From: Agathobaculum desmolans ATCC 43058
GTDB taxonomy: Bacteria; Bacillota; Clostridia; Oscillospirales; Butyricicoccaceae
DNA: 64,000 bases
Assembly (NCBI RefSeq): GCF_000701665.1
Contig: NZ_JNJN01000003.1
Span: forward strand, 56,270 to 120,269
Reading direction: 5' to 3'
Under the pieces are notes generated by a model. The model had not been told where the DNA came from. It saw only the letters and a list, made by a program, of their open reading frames with translations, and did no database searches. Positions 46,711 through 54,979 of the stretch are shown in pieces (the stretch's first letter is position 1; each line of letters begins with the position of its first letter). Made by a program: the position numbers and the translations under genes.

Positions 46711-48957
46711 ATGCAGAACAACGCACTGGAAAGCACCTTGCTTTCTTTGCTGGCACAGCCACTGCGGATGGATGAGATCCGCCGCGCCCTGCCGGAAACC
46801 GGAAAGCAGGAGCTGAAGCAGGCGATCGACCGCCTGCTGGCAGACGGCCTGATCACGAAAAACAAAAAGAACCGCTTTGCTGTGTCCGCGCACTACGGCT
46901 GCGTGACCGGCACCTATCTGGCAACCGAGCGGGCGTTTGGTTTTGTTGCGCCCGATACGGCGGAGGGCAACCCCAAGCCGGACGACCTGTTTATCCCGCC
47001 GAACGCGGCGGGCGGCGCGTGGCACGGCGACCGGGTGCTTGTCAAGCTCAGCGAACGCAAAAACGGACGGGGACGGAGCGAGGGAACGGTGATCCGTGTG
47101 CTCAGCCGCGCGGGCGGCGAGCTGACCGGGGCGCTCTGCCGGCGGGGAAACCAGTATTATGTGCAGCCGGTGTCGAAAAAATATCCCGAGATCATGATCG
47201 ACCGGCATGATCTGGGTCCGGCGCAGGTGGGCGACCGCGTAGCGGTTTCGGTTACCCATTACGGCGATGACCGTCTGGCGCCGCGCGGCGTGGTGCAGGC
47301 CGATCTGGGTGAGGACGGCACGATGCAGGCGTCGATCGCCGCGATCCTGCGCGAAAACGGTGTGTATGAGGAATTCCCGGCCGATGTGCTTGCACAGGCG
47401 GATGCGATCCCGCAGGAGGTGCCCGCAGCAGACTGCGCCGGGCGGCTCGATCTGCGCGACCGTCTGGTATTCACCATTGACGGGGATGACGCCAAGGATT
47501 TTGACGATGCGGTGTCGCTCGAGCCGCTTGAAAACGGGCATTATCTGCTCGGCGTGCACATTGCGGATGTCAGCCATTACGTTACGCCCGCCTCGCCGCT
47601 GGACGGCGAAGCCTTCCGGCGCGGCACTTCGGTATATTATCCCGGCCATGTGGTGCCTATGCTGCCGTTTGCGCTGTCGCACGGCATCTGCTCGCTCAAT
47701 CCCGGCGTGGACCGGCTGGCCTTTTCCGCCCTGATGGAGATGGATCGGGACGGCCGCCGTTACGGGGCGAAATTTGCCAAATCGGTCATCCGCTCGGGTG
47801 CGCGCATGACCTACCGCAAGGTCAACGATATTTTGGACGGCGATGCGGCGCTGCGGACGGAATATGCGCCGCTTGTCGAAACACTGGAACAGATGAACCG
47901 TTTGGCACAGGCGCTGTATAAGCGCCGTATCGAGCGCGGCGCGCTCGAGCTGGAGATCCCGGAGACCGCCATTGCGGTCGATGCGGACGGACAGCCGACC
48001 GGAATCGCCTTCCGCTCGCGCGGCGACAGCGAAAAGCTGATCGAGGAGTTCATGCTTGCCGCCAACGAGGCGGTGGCAGAGTTTATGTGCAAGCGGGATA
48101 ATCCGACTGTGTACCGCGTGCATGAAAACCCGGATCCGGATAAGCTGCGCGTGTTCGCGCAGTTTGCGCGGCCGTTCGGCTACCGGATCGATCCCGGCAA
48201 GCCGCAGGATACCGCCCAGTTTCAGGCGGTGCTGCGCGGGGCGAAAAACGACCCCAGACAGCGCATCCTGCCCATGCTGCTGCTGCGCAGTCTGGCGCGG
48301 GCGCGGTATGCGGAGGAATGCTTGGGGCATTATGGGCTGAAGGCCAAGTTTTACCTGCACTTTACCTCGCCCATCCGCCGCTATCCCGATCTGGTGGCGC
48401 ATCGGATGCTGCAAAAGGCGCTTGACGGGGCGGAATTTACCAATGCCGACCACACCGCCTGCGAGGAGGCGGCGTCCCAGTCCACCAACCGCGAACAGGC
48501 GGCGGATAACTGTGAACGCGATATCGATAAGCTGTTCATCGCGGCGTATATGAAGCAGTTCATCGGGGAGGAATTTGACGCAGAGGTATCCGGCGTGCAG
48601 GCGTTCGGTGTGTTTGCCGCGCTCGAGAACGGCTGCGAGGGACTGATCCGCGTGGAACTGCTGGCAGGGGATTATTACCAGTATGACGAGCAGCATATGA
48701 CCATGCAGGGCAGGCATACCGGCAAGCGGTTTACCGTTGGTATGCCCATCCGCGTGCGGCTGATCGCTGCCAGCGAGGTCACGGGACAGATCGATTTTGC
48801 ACCGGCGGACGGCACATTGCCGCAGGCCGGGCTGCCGCCGCAGAACGTGGAACCGGCGGATGCGCTGCCGCGCGGCAACCGTGCCCAGCGCCGCCGCGCG
48901 GGACGGGGACACGCCGCCCGCAAGGGAAAAAAGCCGCCCACCCGCAAGCGGAGATAA
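46711..48957 (+). CDS. rnr: Ribonuclease R
   Basis: A 748-aa 3'-5' exoribonuclease that degrades structured RNA and supports rRNA quality control and trans-translation. Order: winged helix (RMDEIRRALPETGKQELKQA), cold-shock domains, catalytic RNB domain (TIDGDDAKDFDDAVSLEPLE with the metal-binding Asp cluster, and HFTSPIRRYPDLVAHRML), S1 domain (EEFDAEVSGVQAFGVFAALE) and a basic tail. ATG 46711 follows AAGGAGGG. Usually near smpB; that gene is not in the window. Confidence 0.96.
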   Translation: MQNNALESTLLSLLAQPLRMDEIRRALPETGKQELKQAIDRLLADGLITKNKKNRFAVSAHYGCVTGTYLATERAFGFVAPDTAEGNPKPDDLFIPPNAAGGAWHGDRVLVKLSERKNGRGRSEGTVIRVLSRAGGELTGALCRRGNQYYVQPVSKKYPEIMIDRHDLGPAQVGDRVAVSVTHYGDDRLAPRGVVQADLGEDGTMQASIAAILRENGVYEEFPADVLAQADAIPQEVPAADCAGRLDLRDRLVFTIDGDDAKDFDDAVSLEPLENGHYLLGVHIADVSHYVTPASPLDGEAFRRGTSVYYPGHVVPMLPFALSHGICSLNPGVDRLAFSALMEMDRDGRRYGAKFAKSVIRSGARMTYRKVNDILDGDAALRTEYAPLVETLEQMNRLAQALYKRRIERGALELEIPETAIAVDADGQPTGIAFRSRGDSEKLIEEFMLAANEAVAEFMCKRDNPTVYRVHENPDPDKLRVFAQFARPFGYRIDPGKPQDTAQFQAVLRGAKNDPRQRILPMLLLRSLARARYAEECLGHYGLKAKFYLHFTSPIRRYPDLVAHRMLQKALDGAEFTNADHTACEEAASQSTNREQAADNCERDIDKLFIAAYMKQFIGEEFDAEVSGVQAFGVFAALENGCEGLIRVELLAGDYYQYDEQHMTMQGRHTGKRFTVGMPIRVRLIAASEVTGQIDFAPADGTLPQAGLPPQNVEPADALPRGNRAQRRRAGRGHAARKGKKPPTRKRR

Positions 48958-49000
48958 TGCGCGGGGAACGGACAAAGCTGATAAGGAAAGAAGAGTACGA

Positions 49001-49843
49001 ATGCCTGCATTGATTTTGGAGGGCGGGACCTTCCGCCCTATTTTTTCCTGCGGCGTGATGGACGCGCTGCTCGATCACGATGTGATGTTTGACTATGTTT
49101 CCGGTGTTTCCGCCGGCATTACGGACGGGATCTCCTATCTGTCCCGCCAGCGGGGCCGCAACTGGGAAGTGCTGCGCCGCTACCGGCATGACAAGCGCTA
49201 TCTCGGCGCACGCAACCTGCTGCACGATCACTCGATTTTCGGGGTGGATTTTGTGTTTGACACCATTCCCAATGAGCTGCTCCCCTTTGACTGGGATACG
49301 TTTTTGCAGTATCAGGGGCGGGTGCTCGTCGGTGTGACCAATGCCGAAACCGGCGAGGCGGAATATCTGGACGGGATGCAGCTGGATAAAGCGTGCACCA
49401 TGCTGCGCGCCACCTGTTCGATCCCGATTTATTTCCCGCCGGTCAAAATGGGGGACAAAATTTATTATGACGGCGGCGTGGCCGATCCGATCCCGATTGT
49501 GAAAAGCCTGCATGACGGCAATACCAAGCACCTGATCGTGCTGACACAGCCGGACAGCTACCGCAAGCAGCAGTCGCGCGGTACGCTGCTGGCCGCCCGC
49601 GCCATGCGCCGCAGGTATCCCAAGCTGTGTGAGACCATGCTCAGCCGTCCTAAGCGGTATAATGATACCGTGTGCCTGTGCCGTCAACTGGCGGCCAAGC
49701 AGCCGGAAAACACCGTGCTGCTCCAGCCGGACGAACCGCTTGCAAGCTTTGAAAAGGATATGGAGCGGCTGGAATACGGCTATGAAATGGGCTACAACAT
49801 GGCCTGCGCCCGCATGGACGATATCAAGCGTCTGTTTGATTGA
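49001..49843 (+). CDS. Patatin-like phospholipase
   Basis: A 280-aa patatin-fold acyl hydrolase using a Ser-Asp dyad. The nucleophile elbow is GVSAGITDG (GxSxG) near residue 36, the oxyanion loop is the variant LEGGTFRPIFSCGV, and the Asp is in YYDGGVADPIP. No signal peptide is seen, so it probably acts in the cytoplasm on phospholipids or acyl esters. It follows rnr by 43 bp and may be co-transcribed. The physiological substrate is unknown. Confidence 0.88.
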   Translation: MPALILEGGTFRPIFSCGVMDALLDHDVMFDYVSGVSAGITDGISYLSRQRGRNWEVLRRYRHDKRYLGARNLLHDHSIFGVDFVFDTIPNELLPFDWDTFLQYQGRVLVGVTNAETGEAEYLDGMQLDKACTMLRATCSIPIYFPPVKMGDKIYYDGGVADPIPIVKSLHDGNTKHLIVLTQPDSYRKQQSRGTLLAARAMRRRYPKLCETMLSRPKRYNDTVCLCRQLAAKQPENTVLLQPDEPLASFEKDMERLEYGYEMGYNMACARMDDIKRLFD

Positions 49844-49868
49844 GAAAACCGCGCGGCAGCGCGTTTTC
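49844..49868 (+). terminator. Hairpin after the patatin gene
   Basis: GAAAAC-C-GCGC and GCGCGTTTTC pair with one bulge around a GGCA loop. A weak T-run is inside the stem; it may partly separate patatin from the uracil permease transcript. Confidence 0.5.
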
Positions 49869-49917
49869 ATATGCACCGGCTGCGTCCGGAATTAAAAAAG
49901 AGGGGATAAAAAGACAA

Positions 49918-51201
49918 ATGCAGACAAAAAAGATCATCCAGGTCGAGGACAAGGTACCGCCGCGCCTGCTGGCGCCGCTGTCGATCCAGCACATGTTCGC
50001 CATGTTCGGTGCTTCCGTACTGGTGCCGTTCCTGCTCGGCATCAATCCGGCGATCGTGCTGTTTATGAACGGCGTAGGCACGCTGCTGTTTATTGCCATC
50101 ACCAAGGGCAAGGCGCCGGCTTATCTCGGCTCGTCCTTTGCGTTTATCGCGCCGGCCACACTGATCATCCAACAGTGGGGATATCAATATGCGCTCGGCG
50201 GCTTTGTGGTGGTGGGCGCATGCGGCTGCCTGCTGGCGCTGATCATTTACAAGTGCGGCACCAAATGGATCGATGTGGTGCTGCCGCCTGCGGCAATGGG
50301 GCCGGTGGTTGCGCTGATCGGTTTGGAGCTGGCGGGAAGCGCCGCTTCTACCGGCAAAATCGTCGGGGAAGGCGTTACCAGCGCTACGGTCATCACCTTC
50401 TGCGTTACGCTGGCGGTAGCGGTGCTGGGCAGCGTGCTGTTCCGCGGCTTCCTTTCGGTCATCCCGATTCTGATTGCGATCCTGTGCGGTTACGCTACCG
50501 GTTTGATCACTGAGGCTGTGATGGGTGAGCATGTGATCCGTGACGGGATCGCAGCAGCTCTGCAGCAGCCGCTGTTCATGCTGCCGGACTTCCAGACGCC
50601 CAAATTCAATTTGGATGCGATTTTGATCATGCTGCCCGTGCTGCTGGTCATTGCCAACGAGCACATCGGCCACCAGTTGGTGACGAGCAAAATCGTCGGG
50701 CGAGACCTGCTCAAGGAGCCGGGGCTGCACCGCTCGCTGTTTGCGGATAACTTTTCCACGGCGCTTTCCGGCCTGATCGGCTCGGTGCCGACCACGACCT
50801 ACGGCGAAAACATCGGCGTAATGGCGATCACGGGCGTGTATTCCGTGCGCGTGATCGGCGGCGCGGCGGTGCTGTCGCTCATCTGCTCATTCGTTGGCCC
50901 GCTGGCGGCGCTGATCCAGACCATTCCCGGCCCGGTCATCGGCGGCATTTCCTTTCTGCTGTACGGCATGATCGGCACTTCCGGCCTGCGGATTTTGGTG
51001 GATAATCAGGTGGATTACGGCCGCAACCGCAATATGGTGCTGACTTCGGTCATCTTTGTTACCGGTCTTTCGGGCGTTACGCTGCAAATGGGCAATGTAT
51101 CGCTTTCCGGTATGACGCTGGCGGCAATCGTCGGCATGCTGATGAGCCTGCTGTTTGCTGCGTTTGACAAGCTCGGCCTGTCCAATGATACGGCGAAGTG
51201 A
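49918..51201 (+). CDS. uraA: NCS2-family uracil permease
   Basis: A 427-aa nucleobase:proton symporter with 12-14 helices. It has LSIQHMFAMFGASVLVPFLL at the start, GSSFAFIAPATLI and PVLLVIANEHIGHQLVTSKI (the E and H of the uracil site), and the NFSTALSGLIGSVPTTTYGE motif. These fit UraA/PyrP rather than the xanthine branch. AGAGGGG precedes ATG 49918. No pyr genes or PyrR-binding leader were seen next to it. Confidence 0.9.
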   Translation: MQTKKIIQVEDKVPPRLLAPLSIQHMFAMFGASVLVPFLLGINPAIVLFMNGVGTLLFIAITKGKAPAYLGSSFAFIAPATLIIQQWGYQYALGGFVVVGACGCLLALIIYKCGTKWIDVVLPPAAMGPVVALIGLELAGSAASTGKIVGEGVTSATVITFCVTLAVAVLGSVLFRGFLSVIPILIAILCGYATGLITEAVMGEHVIRDGIAAALQQPLFMLPDFQTPKFNLDAILIMLPVLLVIANEHIGHQLVTSKIVGRDLLKEPGLHRSLFADNFSTALSGLIGSVPTTTYGENIGVMAITGVYSVRVIGGAAVLSLICSFVGPLAALIQTIPGPVIGGISFLLYGMIGTSGLRILVDNQVDYGRNRNMVLTSVIFVTGLSGVTLQMGNVSLSGMTLAAIVGMLMSLLFAAFDKLGLSNDTAK

Positions 51202-51208
51202 ACCGACT

Positions 51209-51275
51209 GCCCACACAAAAATGCACGGCAGCGCCCATGTATAAAAGCTGAGGAGACTGCCGAAAAACTTTCGAT
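51209..51275 (+). repeat. Degenerate fragment of the modular repeat family
   Basis: ATGCACGGCAGCGCCCATGT and GAGACTGCCGAAAAACTTTC resemble the ACGCGCGGCAGCGCGCAT block and the terminal GACTGTCGAAAAAC hairpin, but most modules are missing. Confidence 0.4.
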
Positions 51276-51307
51276 ACAGAAAATTTTGCATCGTTCGAAG
51301 CAACAAG

Positions 51308-51341
51308 AACGCCCCCGTTTCCAGCAGGAAACGGGGGCGTT
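51308..51341. terminator. Terminator between uraA and the WG/SLH gene
   Basis: AACGCCCCCGTTTCC pairs with GGAAACGGGGGCGTT around AGCA; serves both convergent genes. Confidence 0.85.
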
Positions 51342-51379
51342 TGCTTGTTAGGCGAGGGAAAGGGGATAGCCTGTCAACA

Positions 51380-53647
51380 TCAAATCATGGTCAGCAGCTT
51401 GGCAAAAGCGGCGCGGGTGAAGCTGCCCTGCGGCTGAAGGGTGCTGTCCGACAGGCCGCTGATCAGCCCCTTTTGGATGCACAGCGCCGCGGCGGCGCGG
51501 CGCGGGCCGGGGATCTGCCCTGCATCGGAAAACGGGGCAAGCAGCGGTTCGGCCGCTGCGGTGTCCGGCAGAGCGGCGCCCTGCGCGGTCAATAGGTTGG
51601 CAAAAAGCTGCATGGCGTCCGCACGGGTCATTACAGCATCCGGGCGGAAGTTTTCAGTCAGCCCTTCCAGCAGACCGGCGGCATAGACCGCACTGACTTC
51701 CCCTGCATACCACTGCGTGTGATCCAGACCCGGCATCAGCGTTTCCGGTATGCTGAGCTTGCGGCTGCGTGCGACTGTGGCGCAGACCTCGGCGGTGGTG
51801 ATCGCGTCATCCGGGCGGAACAGGCCGTTTGCGCCGTGCATCAGGCTGCGGTCTGCCACGGTTTGGATGTATTCTGCTGCCCAGTGGCTTGTTTTAACAT
51901 CGCGGAAGCCGGCGACAGTATTGACTGCGGGGGTATACGGCGTGTGAAGAGCCTGCCAGCAGGCACCCGTACGGTCGAGCACGGCATCGAGCTGCTCGAA
52001 AGAGAGCAGATAGCTTTCGGTATAAGCGCGGCGGACGCTGCTTTCATATTCATTATAGTACCATGTCACGCCTGTCTCGCTCATGCGCGGGAAGCTGTAC
52101 AGGTAGATCGGATGCTCGGACGGCAGCAGGGCTTTGATGGTATCCATATAATCGCCCGTGAACAGATCGGCTGTCTGATACGGTGTGCCGGTGCGCAGGT
52201 CAAAGGCAAGGCAGTTGTTCCACACGGAAGCCCCCTCGCCCTTGCCGCTGATGCAGTTTGCCCATACAACAAGCACGGAGCCTTCCACAGCGGCACCGTA
52301 GCCGCCCTCGAGCGCCTCATATTCCGCAGAGACCGACGGTCCCTCCAGAAAGAAGGCGCGGATGGCTTGGTTGATGCTTTTTTGTACGCTTTCATCCGGC
52401 AGACCGCGGATCTCCGGAAAATCGACATTCCAGCCGTGCTCAGTACCATCCGCCTGATAGCCCATGAATTTTTCGTAATGCACGGTGTGCGCGCTAAGGC
52501 CTTCGCCCAGATCGAATGTGGTTGGCTGTGCGGATAGGGTGTGGCCGGTAGACAGGTTGATGTATTTGATAGTGCCGTCCTGCGTGACGCGCACTACATT
52601 TTCGCTTAGCAGGGTGGGGTTTTCCGCCTGTTTCAGGCTGGCAAAGTAGCCGCCGTTCTTACGGAAGAAGACAAGCGTGCCATCCTCCATGCCGTGCCAC
52701 GACAGACCGTAGCGCAGCTCGTTGAATCCGCCGACATAGCTGGGGGTGCGGTAAGCAATATTGCCGTTTGCATCCACTGCGGCGGCAGAGCCATCCTCGC
52801 TGCGGGCGGCGTACAGCCCCTCGCCCATATAGGAAAGGTAGTAGTAGGTCGGCTCGGTCAGCAGGCGGCCGGTGGTATCCATCAGTCCCCAGCGGTTGAC
52901 CTGACGCACCATCGCCACGCCGTCCTCAAATTCCGAAATGGTGTGGTAGAGAAAATCGGTCAGGTATTCACTGCGGGAAAGTGAATACAGCGCCTGATTG
53001 GTGCCGTTGGAAAGCACAATGGTATCCTCGCCGAAGATCGTCATATAAGAAGGGGTGATGCTGCTCTCCAGTGTGTATAGCGTGTTGCCCTGCGCGTCTA
53101 TCGCCAGATAAGCGCCGTCCGTGCTGCGCACAAGCGCCCGCCCACCCGAAAAAACACCGGCATCGGCAAATTCCCCGGGAAAGGCGCGCTCACCGTTGGG
53201 ATGCACATAAAAGCAGCGGTTAGAGGCGGCGCTGCGGCAGAGCAGCAGGTCATTTTCAAAAAAACCGACAGCGCCGGCGTAGGAGCCGACCTGCTTGCCA
53301 TCCAGCGTGTAATAGACGCTGTGATCGGCATAGCGGTAGGCGATCATCGTATCTGAAAAATCCACGCTTACCGGGGCTGCGGTGTAGGGGATGACCAGCT
53401 TGCCGGTGCGGTCGATCACGGCGGTCTCCCACCGGTCGTTTTCAACGGCGGCCATACCGCACGCGGCAAACTCGCCGGCCTGTGCGTAGGCGTAGGGCAG
53501 CACCGTCTGTCCTTCTTCATCCAGATAGCCCGCACGCGTTACACCGTCGATATCGGTGCGGTAGGCGGGGAAAACCGAACCTGCCGCGGCAGCGCCGACG
53601 ATCATTACGCCAGCCAGCAGCAGGGCGGAGCAAAGTTTTTTCAGCAT
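51380..53647 (-). CDS. Exported WG-repeat protein with C-terminal S-layer homology domains
   Basis: A 755-aa protein with a signal peptide (LCSALLLAGVMIVGAAAAGS). Residues 30-350 carry WG-type beta repeats, seen as recurring D-x-x-G segments (RAGYLDEEGQTVLPYAYAQA, TAVIDRTGKLVIPYT, WGLMDTTGRLLTEPTYYYLS). The centre has a DUF3298-like region (WNNCLAFDLRTGTPYQTADL, with LFTGDYMDTIKALL). Residues from about 575 to the end form three SLH domains (FRDVKTSHWAAEYIQTVADR, TQWYAGEVSAVYAAGLLEGL, and a final one ending QGSFTRAAFAKLLTMI) for binding secondary cell-wall polymer. It is a surface protein, probably sensing or carbohydrate-binding; role unknown. Confidence 0.85.
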   Translation of the reverse strand: MLKKLCSALLLAGVMIVGAAAAGSVFPAYRTDIDGVTRAGYLDEEGQTVLPYAYAQAGEFAACGMAAVENDRWETAVIDRTGKLVIPYTAAPVSVDFSDTMIAYRYADHSVYYTLDGKQVGSYAGAVGFFENDLLLCRSAASNRCFYVHPNGERAFPGEFADAGVFSGGRALVRSTDGAYLAIDAQGNTLYTLESSITPSYMTIFGEDTIVLSNGTNQALYSLSRSEYLTDFLYHTISEFEDGVAMVRQVNRWGLMDTTGRLLTEPTYYYLSYMGEGLYAARSEDGSAAAVDANGNIAYRTPSYVGGFNELRYGLSWHGMEDGTLVFFRKNGGYFASLKQAENPTLLSENVVRVTQDGTIKYINLSTGHTLSAQPTTFDLGEGLSAHTVHYEKFMGYQADGTEHGWNVDFPEIRGLPDESVQKSINQAIRAFFLEGPSVSAEYEALEGGYGAAVEGSVLVVWANCISGKGEGASVWNNCLAFDLRTGTPYQTADLFTGDYMDTIKALLPSEHPIYLYSFPRMSETGVTWYYNEYESSVRRAYTESYLLSFEQLDAVLDRTGACWQALHTPYTPAVNTVAGFRDVKTSHWAAEYIQTVADRSLMHGANGLFRPDDAITTAEVCATVARSRKLSIPETLMPGLDHTQWYAGEVSAVYAAGLLEGLTENFRPDAVMTRADAMQLFANLLTAQGAALPDTAAAEPLLAPFSDAGQIPGPRRAAAALCIQKGLISGLSDSTLQPQGSFTRAAFAKLLTMI

Positions 53648-53780
53648 GGCAGTTTCCGTCCTTGGAATAAGTTCTTACCCAAATTATATCGGCTTCGCCT
53701 GATTTTCTCAACACGGACGGAACAAGTGTAACAATCGTGACACAGGAGCGGAATTATTACAGTTAGATTGCAGCGCACCG

Positions 53781-54815
53781 TTACAGTCCGATCACCGGTG
53801 TGGCACCCTTGGCAATGGAGACCTTTTCTACATAAGGCACATGGGCGTATACGTTGGCAGTCGTCGCAATGTCCGAGTGTCCCAGCCATTCCTGGATCTG
53901 CTTAAGGGAAAAGCCCTGCTGCAGCAGAATGGTGGCGACCGAGTGACGCAGATCATGAAAGCGGATGCGCGGCAGTGCCGCCCGGCGGCACACACGCTCG
54001 AATTCACGCGAGATATAGTCCGGCCGCAGGGGGGAGCCGTCCTCATAGCAGCAGACATAGCCGGTTTTGCAGTACTGCTTGCCCAACCGCCTGCGGTTGG
54101 CTTCCTGCCGGCGGCGCAGGTCACGCAGGTACCGGCACAGCGAATCCGAAAGCGGCAGGGTACGGTAGCTTGATTTGGTTTTCACATTATCCGCGTAAAT
54201 GATCCGCCCGCCGGACTGCACCGCCGTGTGGTTGATGACCATGCTGCGTGCGCGCAGGTCGACCGCGCTCCAGCGAAGTCCGGCACATTCGCTGCGGCGC
54301 AGACCGTAGGTTGCGGCGAGCACAAAGGCCGCTTCCGCCGGAGAGTGCAGCGCTGCTGCCAGAAAGACATTGATCTGCGCCCGGTCGTACACCTGTCCGC
54401 GGTATTTATAGCGCTTGGGCAGCATCACATTATCCGAGGGGTTGACCGGGATGATCTGCAGCGCTACCGCGTATTTCAGACATTTGTGCATGATCGAATG
54501 AAACTTGATGATCGAGGTGGGGGACAGGCCCTGTGCAAACTTTGCGTTGACAAAATCCTGAAAATCCATCGGCCGGGCCGTGGCGAGCGTGGTGCCGCGG
54601 GCGCTGAAAAACGGACGGATGTGCTTTTCAAAAGCGTAGCGGTAGCCATCCATCGTGTTTTCGCGTACCTGCGTTTTCATTTGATCGAGCCAGCCGTCCA
54701 TAAAGTCAACGAAGGGCATTTTGGCCTCTTCGGAATAGCGCAGCCGCAGCAGATCCTCGGGACGGAGCATGAAGTGGATATAGCCGTCCTCTTCATAAAT
54801 GCGTAGGTTGTCCAT
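53781..54815 (-). CDS. Orphan tyrosine recombinase (phage-integrase family)
   Basis: A 344-aa integrase: core-binding domain (MPFVDFMDGWLDQMKTQVRE ... TMDGYRYAFEKHIRPFF) and catalytic domain with AATYGLRRSECAGLRW (Arg), FHDLRHSVATILLQQG (H-x-x-R), GHSDIATTANVYAHV (His and Tyr). The active site appears complete. ATG 54815 is preceded by AAAGGAGG. No other phage or plasmid genes, nor att repeats, are seen beside it, and it lies between two SLH-protein genes with host-like composition. It may be a domesticated recombinase or a relic of a lost element; it could act on DNA between or in the SLH genes. Confidence 0.88.
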   Translation of the reverse strand: MDNLRIYEEDGYIHFMLRPEDLLRLRYSEEAKMPFVDFMDGWLDQMKTQVRENTMDGYRYAFEKHIRPFFSARGTTLATARPMDFQDFVNAKFAQGLSPTSIIKFHSIMHKCLKYAVALQIIPVNPSDNVMLPKRYKYRGQVYDRAQINVFLAAALHSPAEAAFVLAATYGLRRSECAGLRWSAVDLRARSMVINHTAVQSGGRIIYADNVKTKSSYRTLPLSDSLCRYLRDLRRRQEANRRRLGKQYCKTGYVCCYEDGSPLRPDYISREFERVCRRAALPRIRFHDLRHSVATILLQQGFSLKQIQEWLGHSDIATTANVYAHVPYVEKVSIAKGATPVIGL

Positions 54816-54979
54816 CACGGAACCTCCTTTTATGGTAATAAATATCATTTTACCACAGTTAAGCGCCGCGGTGCATGATTTTTACAGCTCTTCTTCCGTA
54901 AGACTGCACAAAAAATAACAGTACACAAATGTGCAAAACAATGGTAGAATAAAACTAATAAACCAAAGAGGTGATCGCT

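Noticed and set aside
46684..48975. 763-codon open frame opposite rnr
   Set aside because: Antisense shadow of rnr, rich in His/Arg/Gln typical of such frames; no homology.
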